Part shown: positions 1 through 7,653 of the stretch, piece by piece
Numbering within the stretch: the first letter of the stretch is position 1
Layout: every line of letters begins with the position of its first letter
NCBI GenBank assembly: GCA_964610505.1
Contig: CAZSXU010000039.1
Span: forward strand, 1 to 27,359
Source: CAZSXU01 sp964610505
Lineage (GTDB): Bacteria; Arandabacterota; Arandabacteria; JAGLYR01
Direction of reading: 5' to 3'
Length of the DNA: 27,359 nucleotides
The notes under the pieces: model-generated
What the model was told of the DNA's origin: nothing
The model's database searches: none
The model's input: only the letters and a program-made list of their open reading frames with translations
Translations under genes and position numbers: made by a program

Positions 1-1
1 C

Positions 2-77
2 TGGCAGCCCCACGGGGAATCGAACCCCGGTCTGATGGCTGAGAACCACCTATCCTCGACCACTAGACGATGGGGCC
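2..77 (-). tRNA. tRNA-Glu (anticodon CUC)
   Basis: The minus strand folds as a tRNA. The 7-bp acceptor stem is GGCCCCA/TGGGGCT with an end G-U pair, the T-loop is GGTTCGATTCC-like, and the anticodon stem is GGTGG/CCATC around the loop TTCTCAG, which gives anticodon CTC (Glu). The discriminator base is G and CCA is encoded (2-4 on the plus strand). It lies 103 bp downstream of tRNA-Gln on the same strand and is probably co-transcribed with it. Confidence 0.95.
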
Positions 78-143
78 GCAGAAACTCTCTATTCCTGATC
101 GAAGACGAGACCGAGCCGCGTTGCCAGCTGAAGTTTGGGGCCC

Positions 144-171
144 CGACTTTCGACTCTCGACTTTCGACTCT
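144..171. repeat. 14-bp direct tandem repeat between two tRNA genes
   Basis: The unit CGACTTTCGACTCT occurs twice back to back (144-157 and 158-171) in the spacer between tRNA-Glu and tRNA-Gln. Each unit contains two CGACT half-units. The rest of the 78-180 spacer shows nothing coding. It may simply be slippage in a tRNA processing spacer. Confidence 0.85.
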
Positions 172-180
172 CTGCTTTCA

Positions 181-254
181 TGGCTGGGGAGGGAGGATTC
201 GAACCCCCATAGACAGATCCAGAGTCTGCAGTCCTGCCATTAGACGACTCCCCA
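181..254 (-). tRNA. tRNA-Gln (anticodon CUG)
   Basis: The minus strand folds as a tRNA. The acceptor stem is TGGGGAG/CTCCCCA, including the U1-A72 pair usual for tRNA-Gln. The anticodon stem is GCAGA/TCTGT around the loop CTCTGGA (anticodon CTG, Gln), and the T-arm has GGGTTCGAATCC. The discriminator is G and CCA is encoded at 181-183. A promoter sits immediately upstream (268-296). Confidence 0.95.
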
Positions 255-267
255 AGTACAGACTTAT

Positions 268-296
268 AAGATAGAAAACGGGGGATGGCATGTCAA
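268..296 (-). promoter_or_regulatory. sigma70-like promoter of the tRNA-Gln/tRNA-Glu unit
   Basis: On the minus strand, TTGACA (291-296) and TATCTT (268-273) are separated by exactly 17 bp. The predicted start lies a few bases upstream of the tRNA-Gln 5' end (254), as expected for a stable-RNA promoter with a very short leader. Confidence 0.75.
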
Positions 297-297
297 C

Positions 298-328
298 AAA
301 AAACAGCCTGTGGGGCACGCCACGCCCC
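298..328 (-). terminator. possible terminator of the lipoprotein gene
   Basis: Minus-strand reading downstream of the stop at 340 shows a short GGGGC/GCCCC stem (312-328) and, eight bases later, a run of six T (A298-303 on the plus strand). The gap between stem and T-run is longer than in a classical intrinsic terminator, and the T-run touches the tRNA promoter -35 box, so this is tentative. Confidence 0.3.
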
Positions 329-339
329 CTGGGGACCGA

Positions 340-927
340 TCATGGGGCGGTCTTGCGAAGGACCAGGGGACGAATCGAAACCTGATTCAACACCGCCTCC
401 TTCCAGATTCGAAGGATGTCGTCTTGATCCAACCCGGTGGCTGCATTCTCGATCACGGCGGTCTCGCCGGCGGCGTCCAGATCGAAGACCAGGCGGTACC
501 GGCCCGGGCCTTGCCGGAGAGCTTCCGACACCTCCACACCGAGGAGATCGGCCGTGAAATGCAGGAGATGAAGCGCCGTGTCGTCGGTGAGCCGGTCTTC
601 TCGCCCCGAGAGCGAGATCTCATGATGATGGAGATCGTCGACCCGGCCCACCCGGTAGGTCATCCGCAGCCCCCCGGACGTCGTGAAACCGAGCGGTTCA
701 AAAACGGGCGTCCCGCGAGCCTCCCTCGTATCGGCTTCCTCAATCGCCCGAACGCTGATATCTCGCAGCTGCCAGGCCATCTCGAGAATGTGAGGATCCT
801 CGTAGAGAGGTTCGGTGGGTTTGCGGTCCGCCGTCGATCGGTCCGGGGCCACGTAACCGCAGCAGCATAGAGACAGGGACAGTATGGGGAGCATGATCGC
901 TCCAGGCAACCGTTTCCGCTTGCGCAT
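340..927 (-). CDS. small secreted lipoprotein, function unknown
   Basis: This encodes about 195 aa. I chose the ATG at 927 because GGAGG (plus-strand 936-940) lies 8 bases upstream and the protein then begins with a typical signal: MRKRKR, a hydrophobic stretch, then LSLC at about residues 18-21, a good lipobox. The mature part has no family I recognise. It is mixed alpha/beta, acidic, and has a His-rich patch (VDDLHHHEISL). The stop codon of the upstream membrane-protein gene lies only 89 bp away on the same strand, so the two may be co-transcribed. An in-frame ATG 13 codons upstream lacks a ribosome site and would spoil the signal peptide. It is likely anchored in a membrane facing the periplasm; its role is not inferable. 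Confidence 0.75.
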   Translation of the reverse strand: MRKRKRLPGAIMLPILSLSLCCCGYVAPDRSTADRKPTEPLYEDPHILEMAWQLRDISVRAIEEADTREARGTPVFEPLGFTTSGGLRMTYRVGRVDDLHHHEISLSGREDRLTDDTALHLLHFTADLLGVEVSEALRQGPGRYRLVFDLDAAGETAVIENAATGLDQDDILRIWKEAVLNQVSIRPLVLRKTAP

Positions 928-1016
928 GGATGGGACCTCCGTCTTTCGTCGCTCGATTTCCTGCACGGAATGTGTTCGGCCGGACTACCCCGGCACTGGT
1001 CGGCAGGTTCCCGAAA

Positions 1017-2060
1017 CTAGCTCGAGGACCTGGAACCGTCACTGCCCCCGGAAGAGGGCTTTCGAGGACGGCGGCGGCGGCGCTGGGTGCTGCTCTTGGA
1101 CGACGGCGCATCGGACCGCCGCGCGTCCCGCTGCTGGGTCGCAACGACGATCGTTTTCGGATACTTGAAGCCCAGGTACGCGCCCGAACCCACGCCCATC
1201 AGGATCAACAACACGTGCGGAATGTCGGGCAGATGCAGGGTCGAGATCATTTTCATCACGTAGATCACCAGCACGATCAGCGTCCACAGAAGCACCTGGC
1301 ATCGATGAATCTCACAGCGGTAGGTTCCGAGCGTGGGATGAATCTCCGAGCAAACGCGGCTCGCTCGATTCCGGGGCTTTGGGTTCGGATCGTTCTTGAC
1401 CGCAATGGCCTTGGCGGCAACCGCCGTTGCCGAGCTGATGCCCAGAAGCCAGAGCATCCCCGGCGTGATGGGGATGAAATCACCCCAGATGGAAGCAAGC
1501 AGCACGTAGGAGAAGCTGAACACCAGCACCCAGAGGCCCATCTGGATTTTGGAGAGACTCAGATTGCCCGTGGCGCTCTGGAACACACCCCCTCCCATGA
1601 ACACGAGGGAACCGAGAACAAGAAGAACGTAGACGATAACGGAGATGAAGACCCGGGGCTGGGCGACAATCGTCCAGTCGAGCTGCGTGAAAGTCGCAGG
1701 ATTCGACGGCTGCCCGTCGACCCACACGACGACGGTTCGTTCGGTTTCACCACGCGCCTTTTCCGCCCCGCGGGTCTCATAGTCGATCACCTCGAGATGG
1801 ATTTCCGTGGAGGAGACGATGCGGACGAACTGGTTGGAGATGCCTTTGCCGTCGACGGTGACTTGAGTGCGCCAGGGCTCCAGCGCGAACCCGGCGCCGC
1901 GAAGGACAATCCCGTCACCCGCAACGACCGTCATCGGGTCCACACCGGCGATCGTACTCTCGACTACCGTCGAGTCGGGCAGGCCGCACGCCGGCACGGT
2001 ACAGTTCATGAGAGTGGACAGTACCACTCCACAGCCGAGAACCCCCAGTCTCCAGCTCAT
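1017..2060 (-). CDS. TIG-domain protein with five predicted membrane helices
   Basis: This encodes 347 aa. The start at 2060 is set by GGAGGG five bases upstream; the longer reading frame from 2168 has no ribosome site. Residues 1-25 look like a signal segment. Residues 37-127 resemble an IPT/TIG immunoglobulin-like domain (AGVDPMTVVAGDGIVLRGAGF pattern). Predicted helices lie at about 137-157, 174-192, 200-220, 254-272 and 280-298. The last 36 residues are Arg/Ser-rich and probably cytoplasmic. Helix pairs 2-3 and 4-5 look like a duplicated hairpin: each starts Q-x-x-L-W and ends in an L-(L/M)-G-(I/V)-(S/G)-S motif. The layout suggests an extracytoplasmic Ig domain tethered to an integral membrane unit. 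No enzymatic motif is seen. Confidence 0.8.
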   Translation of the reverse strand: MSWRLGVLGCGVVLSTLMNCTVPACGLPDSTVVESTIAGVDPMTVVAGDGIVLRGAGFALEPWRTQVTVDGKGISNQFVRIVSSTEIHLEVIDYETRGAEKARGETERTVVVWVDGQPSNPATFTQLDWTIVAQPRVFISVIVYVLLVLGSLVFMGGGVFQSATGNLSLSKIQMGLWVLVFSFSYVLLASIWGDFIPITPGMLWLLGISSATAVAAKAIAVKNDPNPKPRNRASRVCSEIHPTLGTYRCEIHRCQVLLWTLIVLVIYVMKMISTLHLPDIPHVLLILMGVGSGAYLGFKYPKTIVVATQQRDARRSDAPSSKSSTQRRRRRPRKPSSGGSDGSRSSS

Positions 2061-2139
2061 ACAATCCCTCCGACGTATGTCCCGAATCTCCCCGGCGCAA
2101 ACTCCTCCACTCTCAATGAATGATTGTGACTCACGGGTC

Positions 2140-2168
2140 ATGGTAGCGCAGGCACGGATCGGCTGCAA
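2140..2168 (-). promoter_or_regulatory. candidate sigma70-like promoter for the TIG membrane protein
   Basis: On the minus strand, TTGCAG (2163-2168) and TACCAT (2140-2145) are 17 bp apart, about 80 bp upstream of the ATG at 2060. Both boxes differ from consensus at two positions or fewer. The rest of the 2061-2376 spacer holds the hairpin at 2318-2342 and nothing else convincing. Confidence 0.5.
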
Positions 2169-2317
2169 GAGTGATGTTTGCGCCGGCCGGGGTCGGATCC
2201 CTCCGAGTTACAACTGAAACCTTCCGCTTGGATTGACAAACAAGACACGGGCTACTCTGCGCCCTCCGGGTCGCTGCGGGCCATCGACTCGCTCGACTCA
2301 ACGGACCGCACGCGAAA

Positions 2318-2342
2318 CCGCCGGGACACCGTGCCCCGGCGG
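2318..2342 (-). terminator. stem-loop after the CBM-like secreted protein gene
   Basis: A perfect 8-bp inverted repeat CCGCCGGG/CCCGGCGG has a 9-base loop. On the minus strand it is followed by TTTCG. It lies 35 bp downstream of the stop codon at 2377. The T-run is only three long, so it may be a weak intrinsic terminator or an mRNA 3'-end stabiliser. Confidence 0.5.
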
Positions 2343-2376
2343 CGACGCGAATTGCGCGACATGAGATCCGAATCTT

Positions 2377-3450
2377 CTACCTGAACAGCTCCTTGATTCC
2401 GCTCCAGGATGTGGCGTCCGTAGCGGTGGCGGGATTGTCCGAAACCTCGATTTGGTCAATGTAGAGATTTCCGGCACCGTAGTCCTGGGCCGGCACATGG
2501 AATTCGATGCTGGTAACGGCGAACCGTCCACTCCAGCTGGAGATATCCATCGAATACTCCGTCCAGTCCTCGATCTGGGTGGCGCGGTCCACCGCGGGGC
2601 CGTCAAGCCAGCCGCCGTACTCATCCTTGAGCTGCAGGATGAACGTTTCGCCGGAATTGCCCGCCTCCCCCTTGAACCGGAGCATCAACCGGACGTAGGC
2701 CGACCAATCCTGGGGAGCGCCCAGCGTGTAGACTACGTTCGCCCACCAGGGATCCTGTCCGTTGTGGTAGGCAATCCGCATGCACTGCCCGCCGCCGTCT
2801 CCCGGAGTGGCGATGTGCGTGCTGGCGTTGGCCGTCGCCGCTGCGCAGACGAGCTGAAGCTCGGCGTCCGAAGCATATCCCTCGAAACCGTCGACGAGGG
2901 GCGGGAAGGTGTCGGCCACAACGCGGTCGATGTAAAGTTCGCTGGCGCCATAGTCCTGAGCAGGCAGATGGATCTCGATCGTCTGGAAAGCCGAGCGCTC
3001 GGCCCAGCCCGAGATGTCGATCGCGTATTCTGTGTAGTCGTAGATCTGGGTCGCACGGTCCACCGTCGGTCCGTCGAGCCAGTTGCCCCACTCATCCTTG
3101 AGCTGCACGAGGAGCGCTTCCCCCGAGTTCCCGGGCAGACCTCGAAATCGGAGCGTAAGGCGCGAGTAGTCCGTGAGATCCATGGGCGCCGGAAGTGTCA
3201 TGACCACGTTCGTCCACCAGGGATCCTGGCCGTTATGAAGTGCAATCTTCAAGGCCTGGACACCGTCGTACGCCACCGCGGAGAGGCCGGTGCTGGCATT
3301 GGCCGTGGCCGCTACCCACACGGCCTGGACTTCCGCGTCCGATCCGTATCCTTCGAAATCATCCATTACGGTTTCCGCCGCCCAGGCAGATCCTGCGAGA
3401 ATCCACCCCGAGACGGCGAGCACGAGTGTCAAGCCTTTAGCAAAGCGCAT
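2377..3450 (-). CDS. secreted protein with two carbohydrate-binding-like repeats and a WSGIK tail
   Basis: This encodes 357 aa. The start at 3450 is chosen for AAGGAGGG just upstream and for the signal peptide that follows (MRFAKGL, hydrophobic core, cleavage near AWA-AE at residues 24-26). The mature protein is a tandem duplication of about 160 residues (roughly 28-193 and 196-340). Both copies carry DxFEGYxSDAE, HNGQDPWWxNVV, GNSGE, QLKDExGxWLDGP, VDRATQI and PAQDYGA-LYID. The predicted fold is a galactose-binding-like beta-sandwich of the kind seen in CBM11/CIA30-type proteins, suggesting a glycan-binding or structural role outside the cell. The protein ends TSWSGIKELFR, a tail shared in pattern with the protein at 17684-18940. 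It has its own strong promoter (3571-3599). Confidence 0.85.
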   Translation of the reverse strand: MRFAKGLTLVLAVSGWILAGSAWAAETVMDDFEGYGSDAEVQAVWVAATANASTGLSAVAYDGVQALKIALHNGQDPWWTNVVMTLPAPMDLTDYSRLTLRFRGLPGNSGEALLVQLKDEWGNWLDGPTVDRATQIYDYTEYAIDISGWAERSAFQTIEIHLPAQDYGASELYIDRVVADTFPPLVDGFEGYASDAELQLVCAAATANASTHIATPGDGGGQCMRIAYHNGQDPWWANVVYTLGAPQDWSAYVRLMLRFKGEAGNSGETFILQLKDEYGGWLDGPAVDRATQIEDWTEYSMDISSWSGRFAVTSIEFHVPAQDYGAGNLYIDQIEVSDNPATATDATSWSGIKELFR

Positions 3451-3570
3451 GCAAGCCCTCCTTGCCGGTTCAAGTTCACAGCTCTGCCCGAGATCCTCGA
3501 CCCGTGAGCCAACCCGACGTCTCGCCCGGTCCACCCCGAACAAAACCACTCAATCCTATAGAGCGGTGGA

Positions 3571-3599
3571 ATTATATCATGCCGCATTCCGGTGGTCAA
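3571..3599 (-). promoter_or_regulatory. strong sigma70-like promoter for the CBM-like secreted protein
   Basis: On the minus strand, TTGACC (3594-3599) and a perfect TATAAT (3571-3576) are 17 bp apart, about 120 bp upstream of the ATG at 3450. It diverges from the plus-strand promoter at 3751-3779. Confidence 0.75.
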
Positions 3600-3750
3600 G
3601 TACCGATTGCGCTAGAGAAGGCATTCGAAAATCGAGAGATAGGGAGATTTCGGGCCTTGTTTCGAGCGTTTGGCAGTATCGTATGGAACGGATTCGTTTT
3701 TATCCCTCTACCGCTGGACCCGGGACAATTCGAGATGTGTAGCGTCCAGA

Positions 3751-3779
3751 TTGACATGGTCCAGGATGTGTGTCATAAT
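3751..3779 (+). promoter_or_regulatory. strong sigma70-like promoter for the C10 peptidase gene
   Basis: TTGACA (3751-3756) and CATAAT (3774-3779) are 17 bp apart. The predicted start is near 3786, leaving a leader of about 150 bases before the ATG at 3934. The same TTGACA-17-CATAAT arrangement occurs upstream of the TetR gene. Confidence 0.75.
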
Positions 3780-3784
3780 AGTAA

Positions 3785-3820
3785 TAACCGGGTATAGAAA
3801 AACTGAATCTTATCCGGTTA
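3785..3820 (+). other. inverted repeat at the predicted 5' end of the peptidase mRNA
   Basis: A perfect 7-bp inverted repeat TAACCGG (3785-3791) / CCGGTTA (3814-3820) encloses a 22-base A/T-rich loop and begins almost exactly at the predicted transcription start. It could be a 5' stem protecting the long leader, or a binding site. The remaining leader (3821-3933) shows no recognisable riboswitch. Confidence 0.4.
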
Positions 3821-3933
3821 AAGAGCAGCTTCAGCCAATCCCGCTGGCTCGCCACTCTGCCGGGCCGTTTCGCCCTGGGGCGCGATTGAGGAGGCCGAGT
3901 GCCGATCGGCCGCGGGTGAATCGGGGGCGAGAG

Positions 3934-6900
3934 ATGACCGATACCCCGAGGGTTCTGCCGGTTCATGCACGGACGATTGTCGAGGTCACGGCCGTGCTGT
4001 GGCTCTTGATCCTGGCGCCCGGCGGCGCGCGGGCGGAGAGGGCCACTCCCGAGGAGGCGGAGCGGGTCTGCCAGAACTGGCTCGCATATCAGGTCTATCA
4101 CGCAGGGACATGGGCCGGGCACCCGAATCCGGAAATCGTGAGCGCCAGTGAACTCTACCGGGATGACACCCTCCTGGCCCGCGTCTTCAAGATCCACCCC
4201 CGGGGCTACGTGATCATCCCGGTCCTCAAGGACCTCCCTCCCATCAAGGCTTACTCCGAGGAGAGTGAATTCGACGTAGACGCAGCGGAGGGAATCACGC
4301 AGCTCATGAGGGACGTTCTCTCCGATCGCCTCGATCTCTTCGTCCAGACCTACGGAACCCCGGATGCGGTGCAACCCGCCAAAGGGCACCGGCTCTTGGA
4401 GACAAAGCACCGGGACCGTTGGGAACGGCTCCTGGTGAATCCCGAGCGTTTCCGTGCGGACCTGGGCTCCGGGAAACTGATTCCACCGGTTCACTTGGGT
4501 CCTCTGCTGGACAGCTCATGGCACCAGGGGGATCCCTACAACAGTCTCTGTCCCATCGGCTACGAAAACGACAACTGCCGGGCCGGGTGCACGGCCATCG
4601 CGACCGCTCAGGTCATGAAATACCACGAGTGGCCGCCCCACGGCGAGGGGGAGCGGACGTACTACTGGGAGGGAGATGATTCGTGCGAGGGGGGGTACGT
4701 TCCCGGCTATGAGCTCACCGCGGATTTCTCCGACGCCTACGACTGGGCCAACATCCCGAACAACTGCCACGGCGGTTGTTCCGAAGACGAAGAATGGGCC
4801 TTGGCCTTTCTATGCCACGAAGTGGGGGTCGCCTGCGAGATGGACTACGGCGCGTGTAAGTCGCTGGCGCCCCTCTACTCCGGCCCGCCCCCCTACGCGG
4901 CTTATGCCCTGAAGACCCACTTCCGGTACGACGACTCCATCGACAAGGAGGAACGAGCGGACTACGAAGACACGTGGGATTGGTTCTGTGTCATCCGGGA
5001 CGAGCTCGACACCCTCCGCCCCATGCTCTACCACATCCACAAGCATTCCATTGTCTGCGACGGTTGGGGGGTAGAGGACAGTGAGGAATTCTACCATATG
5101 AACTATGGGTGGGACGACGGGAAGAACCAGTGGTACGCCGTGGACCACCTCCACTGCCCCTGGTCGGGCTGTCACAAGGACAAAGAGTACCTGGTCCGGT
5201 ATATCATCCCGGAGACTCCCCTGGACACCATCTACGTGGACTGGACGTACGATGCGCAACCCCAGGACGGGACGGCGGATTATCCCTGCAAGACCCTCAA
5301 GGACGGCTTGCGTAAAGCCGAGAGGCGGGGGGCCAGCTATGTGGTCGTGGCGCCGGGGTACCACTTGGACCCGGTGACGGTCCCGCCGGGCGTCACCGTC
5401 CTGGGGGCCGGGGCAGACGTTACCTTCATCGGCGGCGATGACTTCGGCGCCGCGGTCACCATGAAAGAGAACACGGCCATCTCCGACTTCACCCTCCTGA
5501 ACATCGAGGAAATCGGAATCGCCGTCGAGCTTTCCATGACGGGTCAGTCATTCAGCATCAGCAACTGTATCATCGAGGATGCCGAGCAGGGCATCTGTGT
5601 CATCGGCACGGAGGGCCAGGCCCCCACGGGCACAATCGAGCGATGCATCATCTGGGGCCCTACGTACCCTCCGGAAACCAGCCCCTGCCGCTGGGGAATC
5701 TCCGCTCAATGGGGCGACTACCAGATCATCCATAACACCGTCGACTGTTACTGCACGGGAATCCTGGTCAGCAATGCCGACGTGGGGGTGACGAACAACC
5801 TCCTCACCCGCTGTCAATCGGGCATCTACTGTTATGACGCCAGCCTCGACGAGGACTATAACGGATTCTCGGTGTCCGGCAGTGCAGTTTCCGGAACGTG
5901 TGGCGCAAAGGTCGAGATCGGGGAACACAGCTTCCTCCTCGACCCTTTCTTCATGGATGAGGACAATCACGACTACCGGCTGATGGCGGGCTCCCCCTAC
6001 ATCGACGCCGGTTCGGAAGGTCAGGACGTCGGGGCCCTGGAGTTCGTTCCCTCCGGTCTCGTCTCCTCTCCCACCGGGCTCGGTGCGGAGCCGTGGGGTG
6101 AGGACGGGGAAGTCCGCTTCTACTGGGATCCCGTGGACGGGGCATGGGGGTATCATGTGTACTACGGCCTGGCGAGCGAGCCCAACATCTATGACGGCAC
6201 GGATGCCGCCGAGGGTCCCTCCCCTCTCTCGACGTACGACACGAGCTACGTTCTCACGCTCGCCGACGGCGTCGAGTATCAGTTGGACGTCTCCGCCTAC
6301 GACGCGGAGGATCTGGAGAGTGATCTATCCTGGGCAAACTACGCCACGGTCACCCCGGCGGACATTATCCCGCCGACCCACGTGACCGATTTCGGTGCGG
6401 CCCGAGGCGACAAGTCCATCACGCTGTCCTGGACGAATCCCGGCGGAGACTGCGCCGGGGCCACGGTGTGCCGGAGTACGTCATCGTACCCGGCGGACTG
6501 GTCTCTGGGCATCGAGGTCTATTCCGGGCCCGGCGAGGACTTCATCGATTCGGGACTTCAGAATGGCACGAAGTACTACTACACCGCCTTCGCCTACGAC
6601 GAGGTGCCGAACCACACGGACAATGTCTGCGGATCCTGTACGACGAGCGCCATCCCGGCGGATGTTGTTCCCCCGGCCAGCCCCAGCTTCACCGAAGCCA
6701 TCGCCGGGGACCGGCAAGTGGAGCTGGTCTGGCAGAACCCGGGCGACTCGGACTGGGCCGTTACGCGGATTGTCCGCAAGACGGGCCAGTACCCCGGCGA
6801 CCACAACGACGGAAGCCAGGTGTATGAGGGTGGGGGCACCGGTACGACGGACACGGGGCTCGAGAACGACACCCACTTCTTCTACGCCGCCTTCGCGCGG

Positions 6901-7553
6901 GACGAGGTGCCCAACTGGTCTCCGGTCGCGCCGGAGGGTTTGATCGACGCGACGACCGGGGACAACGTCGACCCGTTCTGGGACGACGGCGACGGTCTGG
7001 ACTCACTGGGCGTGGTTCCCTGGACGACCACGGGAACGGTCCGTCTCTTCTGGAACGCCGCCTCCGACAGCAGCAGCCCGCCCGTCCATTACAACGTCTA
7101 CTATGACACCCTCTATCCTGCCGAGAACGGCACCAAGTTGGAGGATGTCTCCTACTCCGCGGGTAGTGGGGGTTGGGATCTTGGCTACACCGTGGATGCT
7201 CTGAAGTTCGGGCGAAGGTACTTTTTCCTGATACGGGCCGAGGACGATGTCGGGAACGAGACGGATGACTGCGACCAGGGCGGTTGGACAGTCATGCTGG
7301 AGTATACGACCTTCGGAACCAGCCCCGCCTCGGGAGCCCGCTACACGCTGTCCGATCTGGAGGACGTCTCCTACGGAGCGGTGGAATGGGGAACGCCCCC
7401 CTCTGAATTCTACATGTTCGGCAATCTGACCATCTCGGCCTACGACACGCTCGTGATGGACAGCAACGAGACGCTCATCAGCACGGACGTAACGGGGTAC
7501 AAGAAGTTGCGGATCCTCGGCTCCATGGAAGCCGACGGCACTCCGGAAACCGG
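3934..7553 (+). CDS. secreted C10 (streptopain-like) peptidase with beta-helix and FnIII domains, cut by assembly gap
   Basis: This shows 1206 codons before the Ns. The start at 3934 gives a signal peptide (core VTAVLWLLILAPGG, cleavage near ARA-ER, about residue 34); the frame is open further upstream but that part looks non-coding. Residues 36-110 resemble the Spi-type inhibitory propeptide. The C10 catalytic domain is at about 190-410: nucleophile C219 in CRAGCTAIATAQVMKYHEWP, H371 in KHSIVCDGW, N390 in NYGWDD. Residue 391 is Tyr where streptopain has active-site Trp (SpeB W357). Residues 430-706 form a right-handed beta-helix, followed by about four fibronectin III-like domains (709-1110), then the opening of another beta-helix (about 1145 on). 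It is predicted to be exported, self-processed and surface-associated. It probably continues as the frame at 7654-11738, but the gap size is unknown. Confidence 0.85.
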
Positions 7554-7653
7554 NNNNNNNNNNNNNNNNNNNNNNNNNNNNNNNNNNNNNNNNNNNNNNN
7601 NNNNNNNNNNNNNNNNNNNNNNNNNNNNNNNNNNNNNNNNNNNNNNNNNNNNN
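7554..7653. other. assembly gap (100 N)
   Basis: Exactly 100 Ns, the conventional placeholder for a gap of unknown length. It interrupts a beta-helix coding stretch, so the reading frames on the two sides cannot be compared across it. Confidence 0.99.

Noticed and set aside
2452..3507. Long plus-strand open frame opposite the CBM-like gene
   Set aside because: It is a shadow of a gene with signal peptide, internal repeats and a ribosome site on the other strand, common in GC-rich DNA.
3670..3933. Upstream extension of the C10 peptidase reading frame
   Set aside because: This part overlaps the promoter and leader, has no signal peptide or ribosome site at its ATG, and reads as low-quality protein. 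The ATG at 3934 begins a proper signal peptide.
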